DNA of 64,000 bases from Piliocolobus tephrosceles (taxonomy: Eukaryota > Chordata > Mammalia > Primates > Cercopithecidae): the NCBI RefSeq assembly GCF_002776525.5, contig NC_045439.1, positions 160,108,942 to 160,172,941 on the forward strand. Direction: 5' to 3'. Below the pieces are notes generated by a model, which saw only the letters and a program-made list of their open reading frames with translations, had not been told where the DNA came from and ran no database searches. Positions 57,770 through 64,000 of this stretch are shown piece after piece (within the stretch, counting starts at the first letter, position 1; every line of letters begins with the position of its first letter). Made by a program: the position numbers and the translations under genes.

Positions 57770-58141
57770 TCTGAATTCCCCAATTACTTTGTTCATCTCT
57801 CCATTTCATGAGGCTTGTAGTTTCCAGGAGCACAATTGTAACCATAAAAAAAAAAGTTCAAACCCAACTGTGTCGGACTCAGAATGCTTGCAACCATTCT
57901 GTCACCTGTAATCAAGGTGCTGTGATAAATGCATTTGTATTGGCTGTTCAGTGTTTCCCACATGACTGACATATGTTTGCATGGTGCACCGGCCCATGAA
58001 CTCTTCACTGACGAGTAATTCCTTAGACCCTGACAAAATTCATTGCAAGATAAATCCTAAGTGCATGTATTTTACACCATTAATTTGAGGTAGCAGGAAA
58101 ACAAGCTACTCTTCATTTTGAAGTATTTATTCATTCTCTGA
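57770..58141. other. No recognised feature
   Basis: Unique sequence. A-run at 57,846-57,855. Confidence 0.5.
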
Positions 58142-58452
58142 TTTTTCTTTTTTTTTTTTTTGAGACAGAGTTTAGCTCTTGTCCCCCAGGCTGGAGTGCA
58201 ATGGCACGATCTTGGCTCACTGCAACCTCTACCTTCCGGGTTCAAGCGATTCTCCTGCCTCAGCCTCCCGAGTAGCTGGGACTACAGGCGCCTGCCGCCT
58301 CGCCCGGCTAGTTTTTTTTTTTTGTATTTTTTTTAGTAGAGACGGGGTTTCACCATGTTAGCCAGGATGGTCTCGATCTCCTGACCTCATGATCCGCCCG
58401 TCTCGGCCTCCCAAAGTGCTGGGATTACAGGCTTGAGCCACCGCGCCCAGCC
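58142..58452 (-). mobile_element. Alu, mosaic of AluS and AluY bases
   Basis: The right arm has AluS-type 'gttcaagcgattctcctgcc'. The left arm has Old World monkey type 'gcctcgcccggctag' and 'acaggcttgagccaccgcgc'. Possible gene conversion or a subfamily intermediate. Confidence 0.9.
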
Positions 58453-58454
58453 TG

Positions 58455-59635
58455 ATTATTTTTAAATGCTAAATTTTAGTGTTGGGAAGAAAAACTAGGA
58501 AAAGGAGTGCTTTATCATAAGCTCATCAAGAAAAAGGGCTATAATAAAATTATTTTGGTTTTGGTTCTTTATAAAATATTTCTGAAAAACTTAAATAGTA
58601 AATATAATGTATCATGATAGCACCAAGTCAGATATAATTTTTCCATATTTTGCTACTCAACAGAAAATCATTAATGATACACAAAAACTAGGAGAAAATG
58701 TTTAAAGAAATAATGGGAAAATATTCATTCTTTCTTTCCATAGCTCCTTTCAGCTTCTGAAACTAAGAGCATTCATTTTCACTCAAGCCTGTCCAAGTCC
58801 TAAGAAAATCCTAACCAACCCTAAGCCCATATCAATAGGCTCTTCGCCAGTTGGTTAAATTGGAATCAGTCTGTGGCCAAGAGTCTGTTGTGTATATCCC
58901 AAGCAGGGCCCAGACAAGGGAAGAGAGTCCATGCACCTGCCCAATTTCAGTTTTCTTCTGTTCCAGTGTTTCTGGCATCCGTTTCAGGTGCCACTGACCT
59001 AGGGGAAAGGGCTACTATAACCCACTTGAGAGGATGGTCAGCTGTCAATCAAATTAACACACTTAGAAGGGCCAGGGAGAATCAGGTGTGTCTGGCATTC
59101 AGCATAGCAGCCGGAAGGTGCTAAGAGGCAGAGGGGTGTTTTTGTGTTGCTCCTCCAGGCCTGGGAGAGTGGGCTCTTTGCCCTCTGGGGTGAGCTTTTC
59201 TCTGCTGTCATCTACATTGACAGATTTGCCATTTCTTGTACTTCTTCTGCCCTCATTGTCTTCCAGTCTCAAAGGATTGAGTGTCCTTCCTTTGCTGGAA
59301 GCTGGCCTGCTCAGACTACCACAGTGGCATCCAGCTTTTACGCTAAGGACATTGTGAAAAATGAGAATTTCTGGGTCTTTCCCCGTCTGTTCTGAGACTG
59401 GGTGTTGCCCAGGGATTTTTGTCTTTAGCTCCCCAGGAGAACTGCCCACAGGATTTGGTGGGCCTTCCTTGAGAAATACTCCCTGCTCCATGGAGAGTAA
59501 CCATCCTCTCCATATTCGTTTGTTTTTATTGAGTCATTCCTTACTCTGTAAGCATGCTCACTTCCCCACTGAAAACAGAATCCTCTCTCAACACCTCTTC
59601 TCTGCATTCCTTCATAGCTGATTTCTCCCGAAGAA
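58455..59635. other. No recognised feature
   Basis: Unique. Several short frames around 59,090-59,500 on both strands have no recognisable domain. Confidence 0.45.
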
Positions 59636-59639
59636 ATAA

Positions 59640-60235
59640 ACCCATACTTGTTGCCTATTTCCCCACGCTACTCCTCAGTTCTCTGCAGTCCAGTGTTTGT
59701 CCCCACTACTCCACATGTTCTGTTATTATCCTCCAAGCAAATAAAACTCACCAGTCAGCTCCAATCCAGACCCTTCAACAAAGCCTGCAGAACCCCGTTC
59801 CTGCCCCCGGGTCATGGGCAGCCCTGTCCCGCTCCTCCTCGCTGTCTGCTGCCTTAGGGTCCTGGTTTCCTTATCGCTTCCTGAGGTGCAGAGCTGTTTC
59901 CTGCCTCAGGCCTTTGCACTGCAGCTGTCTGGGGCCTATGCCTCCCACCGCAGGCTTCCTCCTCACAAGGGACTGTGTCATGTTCTTGGTGTCACAGCAT
60001 CCATATCAGAAAGAGGCCTTGCCTGCACACGTGATTTAAAGCAACTATCATTCTCTCTCTTACAGCTCCTGTTATTTTCCTTCAGAGTGCATTTCCTAAT
60101 TTATATATGTTTTAACATATTTATTGATACTTCCCCTCACTAGATTCTGAGTTTGAAAGGCTAGTGGCCTTACTCGTGTAGTTCGTCACTGTACCAAACC
60201 CAGTTCCTGAAACACAGTAGATGCTTTACTTGGAG
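59640..60235 (+). mobile_element. L2 LINE 3' region
   Basis: 'tcctgcctcaggcctttgca', 'ccctcactagattctgag' and 'ttcctgaaacacagtagatg' are L2 landmarks in order. The part before 59,850 is less certain. The 161-codon frame 59,554-60,039 lies mostly in this element and is judged chance. Confidence 0.65.
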
Positions 60236-61768
60236 AAAAAGGGAACCAATGATGCTGTTTTGGCGGAGGCCAACTAATGACTCCCTAATTTCCAGCTTCT
60301 GCACCTGAATGCAGAGCTGCCTGGGTGAGAGACCATGGCAAGCGATGACTCTGCAGAAAATCTGTGACTCAGTATCTGCCCTGAGTGTTCTCAGTTCTCT
60401 GATGAACAAAGCCAGACACGCAGCACTTCACATCACTGTGGCTGATCCCATTGGTAGAAAGGCCTTGGGAAATTTTGCGTTTTAATGATTTCACCGAAAA
60501 TAAAACCAAAAGCCTAGTTTCTTCCTTTGTACAGAAAAATGGTACTGCTGGTGTTAACCTTGTGATTACAGGATAATTTCAATAAATTGCCAGAGCCTTT
60601 TTGTTTTCTGTCTTTGCAGTGTAAATGAAATACAGAGAGAACTAAATCCTCCACTTCCTGTGTAGCATTGAGGCATTCAGGTCCCCCTTAGGAAAGAAGA
60701 TTCCAGGAGCTTTGCCTCTCAGCATCACTGTGCACACAGCCTGGTTCCTGAGCACAGTGCCCAGCATGTTCCCATCTAAGCCTCATTTCCTTTCCTTCTT
60801 TGGGGACATGAATCTGCTAGCAATAAAAATATCTAACTGGGTAATAATGTATGCAGGATACACTGTTAGTGTTTCTAATTGCTGTTAAATGGTGATGGGA
60901 GTTAACTGGCATTTTGAACAGAGCCCTTACAAAGCCTTTCCCCCCCCCCCCCACTAAAGCTGGTGCCTGCCCAGATACCTAAAAAACATGCACAACCCCA
61001 CAATGGAAACGTCAACAAGCTCTTAGTCCCTTTAAGAAGCTTTCTCAGCAGATGAGACACTCTGAGTGACAGTCTGGACATTTGGTTGTTTCTTTTATTA
61101 TTTAAGAATGTCTTAGAATGTAACAGAAATGAAATAGACATAAGAAATATAATTACGGCAAAGAAAGAAAGTAAATGACCACTATTGCTAAATGGCAAGG
61201 CTAGTAAATCCATGAGGGTCACTTGTCCAGAATTAGTTTAGTAGAGATGGATACAAAATAAATATGAAAAATCACTATAATACTGCTTCCTATGCACTTC
61301 CTGGGATGTGCTTTACACACATCATTCTGCAATGCTGAGCAGATAGAGGGGCTCCAGGTTCACACAGGTTGGCTCTTGAGTACGTCTTTGCTACTCTTTG
61401 CAATTTCCAGCATCACTGCCAACTTATCTGGGTCCTTCGTACAGTTCACATGCATTATTGGTAATGGGTAGCTCTCTGTACTCGGACTTCGTAGCTGATC
61501 AAATGAGGAGGGGAAGGACAAAGGGGCTGTTCGTAAATGTACTGAGCATCTACTAATCTGTATCAGGCCTTGTCCCAGACGCCAGGGTTGGACTGATGAA
61601 ACCCCAGGGCTACCTCTGAGGACACACAGGGAAGGGTGTGCTGAAGCTCCCGGCTTTGGTAATGGGCAGGTAAACGAGATTCATAGAGAAGAGCAGGTTT
61701 GGGTGAAAGATGATGAGTTCACACACGGGCACTAAGGACTTTCATTTCCACATGATAATGACTGGCAA
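60236..61768. other. Unique sequence; C-run; possible L2 patch
   Basis: A run of 13 C lies at 60,940-60,952. A weak reversed L2 is possible at 61,540-61,640 ('gtactgagcatctactaatc'). No exon identified. Confidence 0.4.
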
Positions 61769-61795
61769 CCCCCCCCCCCCCCCCCCCCCCCCCCC
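61769..61795 (+). repeat. (C)27 homopolymer
   Basis: Twenty-seven consecutive C. The length in an assembly is error-prone; it is probably polymorphic. Confidence 0.97.
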
Positions 61796-63189
61796 GCAAA
61801 TAAAAGACCAGAGAAGAAGCAGAGGCCAGAGTCTGAGAAGGGGACCCAGGAGCCAGGCCCAGAGTGGTCCCCGAAGTCCTGTGAGTGGACGAGTTTGCTA
61901 CGGACATTCAAACAGAAAAGGAGAAATTAGTGAGATTAGACGCTCCCAGAGATCTCATGAATTACAGTCTGCAGGAAGAAATAAAATAATAGAGGAGATG
62001 GAGCTGAAATCATCAGAAAAGTTTGCAAGCCAGGCAAGTGCCCAAGAAACAAGGCCAGAGAGAGTTCCTCGAAGCAGATGGGCACAGTGACAAGTGCGGT
62101 AGAAGGTAAGGCAGCCAAGCCAGAAAATGGCTTTGACCGGGTGCTGAGAGACGCTGGGGCGAGTTGCTCAGTAGAGCAATGGAGGTGAAAACTGTCCACC
62201 GAGGGCTAGGGAGTCAGGGGGTGGGAGGGGCGGAGGCCGTACAGGGGTGGGGGTGGGGTAGTAGATGGAAAGGGAAATGTGGGAGAAAGGGAGAGGCTGA
62301 TAATGCTGGGGGACAGTGGATGACCCGCCAAGTCCGCCAAGTGCGGGTTGGACTGCAAAGGAAAGCGGCCAGAGAGGAGAAGGGGGAAAATATGAAGGCC
62401 TGAGATAAGATGGAGAGAAGAGAAAGTGGAGAAGGCTTTCCTTGGCTGTTCTTGACTGTTTTACAAAACTGAGAGGATGGTAATTTGATAAAAACGGAGG
62501 GGGCAGAGATGTCCCTGTGGGCTTGAAGGGGCGCTCCCATTAGGCAATACACAGATAAGTCAAGAAAAGATGAACAAAGTTGAGCACTGTGCGGTCACTC
62601 GGGGCCAAATTATAGTTAGCATGAATTTTGGGAATCCAAATAACACAGATTTGTGACTTTCTTCAGAAATCCTTGGGCAAGAAAATGCAGAAAATAACTG
62701 GGTTGGAAAAGCAACAATTCTAAGGCCCCCGGAGAGCCTAGTGGTTTAGAGTCATGACCATGGGGTCCAGCCTGGGCAGAGGGGAAAGTGATGGCGGAAA
62801 GGGGAGGAAAAGCCAGGAGATCAGGGAAGATTTTAGGGACAGCAGACTCTGAGCTGAGCTGAATACCTCTCTTCCCTTAGAGGGAGATGCACCACTTTAA
62901 GGGGCAGTGAGGCGCCTCTCCTTCGTATTTGCTTGCTGGCAGGTGAGCAGGAGAGGTTGCCCAAGTCGTCACAGAGATGCTCATACTCCTGGTGGTGGTT
63001 TCCCTTACCCATGCCCAGGTCTCTCTTGTCTTATATCAATGTCTACCCCACAGAGAGGCTGCTCCCCTAATTATGGAGTACAGATTGACTAAACCATACC
63101 CTTAATGTCTGTCAATGCTGATAAACTACCAAATGTATACAGGTGATTAATAACAGTACTCCCCTAATGATGATACGATCTTGCACCAG
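61796..63189. other. No gene recognised; G-rich stretch
   Basis: 62,217-62,258 has six runs of three to five G on the plus strand. The rest is unique, with a purine-rich tone at 62,250-62,420. Confidence 0.45.
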
Positions 63190-63292
63190 TGTTTTTATAT
63201 ATATGTGTGTATGTATAGATATATGTGTGTGTAGATATGTATGTGTGTGTAGATATATGTATGTGTACATATATTTACACACACACACACCA
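63190..63292. repeat. (TATG)n/(TG)n/(CA)n compound microsatellite
   Basis: TA, TG, TATG and finally CA units over about 100 bp, interrupted by 'tagata' blocks. Confidence 0.95.
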
Positions 63293-63957
63293 AGTCACTG
63301 GTCTAATCTGTTTAGTCTCCTGGAGAATTTAAGTAGCAGCAGGGGAAGAGCTGTGCCTTTTGTGTGTCCTGAAAGGCACATACGCCCCTGCAGCCTGCGG
63401 GTTAAGATGGAAGATTATAATTAATCACAAAGATGTGGCTGAAGGCGCTGTGTTCTTCCTTCTGCTGCTTCCTGCTGCCAGGGGAAGAGCCAGTGGCCTC
63501 TAAGCGACCTGTGAGAGCAGCTCCGTTTGCCGCGTGCAGCACTGGCTTCAGATCCTTCTTCCTCAATCCTGCCTCCCTGCAGTTTTGGCTTTCCTTTTTC
63601 TGTTCTTTCTTTTTCTCTTGGCTTGCCAAATTTGGGCTTAGTCAGGGCTGCGGTGTTCACACTCCTGATGAGCCAGCTCACGCCGCCGCCGACTCAGAGC
63701 CGGAGCCTGAGCAGCGGTAATCAGAGCTGAAGGCAAAAGCAGGGGCGGAGGCACGCGTCCAGGTGTGCTCTCTGCAGTGCCTCTCTTTGTCCAAACATTT
63801 CACAGATGCCAGAGGGGAGAGGGCAGGGACAATGTGAGGGGCAGTGAATTCCCTAAGGAAATTACTGTTTCAATAAAGAAAGAAGATTGCAGGCTGCACT
63901 CTGTACGTGTAGAGGAGTGTGTGCTCATGTTTTAAAACTCTAAACATGCAAATGACT
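63293..63957. other. No recognised repeat; G+C-richer patch
   Basis: 63,430-63,790 is richer in G+C, with CpGs at 63,680-63,760. Overlapping frames exist on both strands. It could be an untranslated or alternative exon, but there is no positive proof. Confidence 0.35.
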
Positions 63958-64000
63958 TTTTTTTATTATACTTTAAGTTCTGGGATACGTGTGCAGAATG
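63958..64000 (-). mobile_element. Primate L1 (L1P type) 3' end, cut by window edge
   Basis: 'tttttattatactttaagtt' is the reverse of the L1 3' terminus and poly-A of primate L1s. It continues beyond the window. Confidence 0.85.

Noticed and set aside
59554..60039. 161-codon plus-strand frame with overlapping 109-codon frame
   Set aside because: It largely overlaps an L2 remnant, has no domain and no start-context support.
61710..62090. 126-codon plus-strand frame with a proline run
   Set aside because: The proline run is just the 27-C homopolymer; the frame would shift with any change in its length.
1..64000. tRNA, snRNA, Y RNA, 7SK, or mitochondrial insertions
   Set aside because: Looked for their well-known internal sequences by eye on both strands and saw none. 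Diverged copies could be missed without a covariance-model search.

Overview
This is nuclear DNA from a primate, very probably an Old World monkey (Cercopithecidae: macaque, baboon, guenon or relative). Two of the young Alu copies (16,024-16,400 and 41,194-41,488) carry the AluY changes typical of that lineage: 'actagccgggcgaggtgg' in the middle and 'gatccggccactgcactcc' near the 3' end; the second also has 'ggctcaagcctg' near the start. Two runs of N (100 and 400 bases), both at Alu poly-A tails, show that this is a draft assembly. Family names below are from memory of the consensus sequences; no database search was run.

I see no protein-coding exon that I can name. The one gene-like landmark is a CpG island at about 20.63-21.83 kb. 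It has GC boxes, an inverted CCAAT box, a YY1-type motif, an ETS core, and plausible splice donors on both strands. It probably marks a promoter, perhaps a bidirectional one. If the minus-strand transcript is real, positions 1-21,000 are its first intron; a plus-strand transcript would run to the right.

Layout. 1-12.3 kb is dense in old L1 (L1M) pieces, all in the plus direction, with a Tigger, a MER2, an MSTB solo LTR, an L2 and several Alus nested among them. 12.3-20.6 kb is mostly unique, with Alus, MIRs, an MLT1 solo LTR and the first gap. 20.6-22.1 kb is the CpG island and its shore. 22.4-31.8 kb is unique sequence with L2, MIR, MLT1 and Alu pieces. 31.8-34.0 kb is an ERVL-class LTR plus degraded internal sequence. 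34.0-36.5 kb is an L1M with a hAT MITE that itself holds a MER1A. 38.9-45.3 kb is L1M or HAL1 broken by a tail-to-tail AluY pair around the 400-N gap and by a 1.2-kb Tigger. 45.3-64 kb is largely unique, with L2, MIR, hAT MITEs, a THE1B solo LTR, Alus and microsatellites; the last 43 bases enter a younger minus-strand L1.

I found no new defence, CRISPR-like or otherwise undescribed functional system. The points most worth checking are the CpG-island promoter, the strand bias of L1 on its left side, the nested transposons with target-site duplications, and a few unexplained stretches (55.4-55.9 kb, 30.0-30.5 kb, 63.43-63.79 kb).
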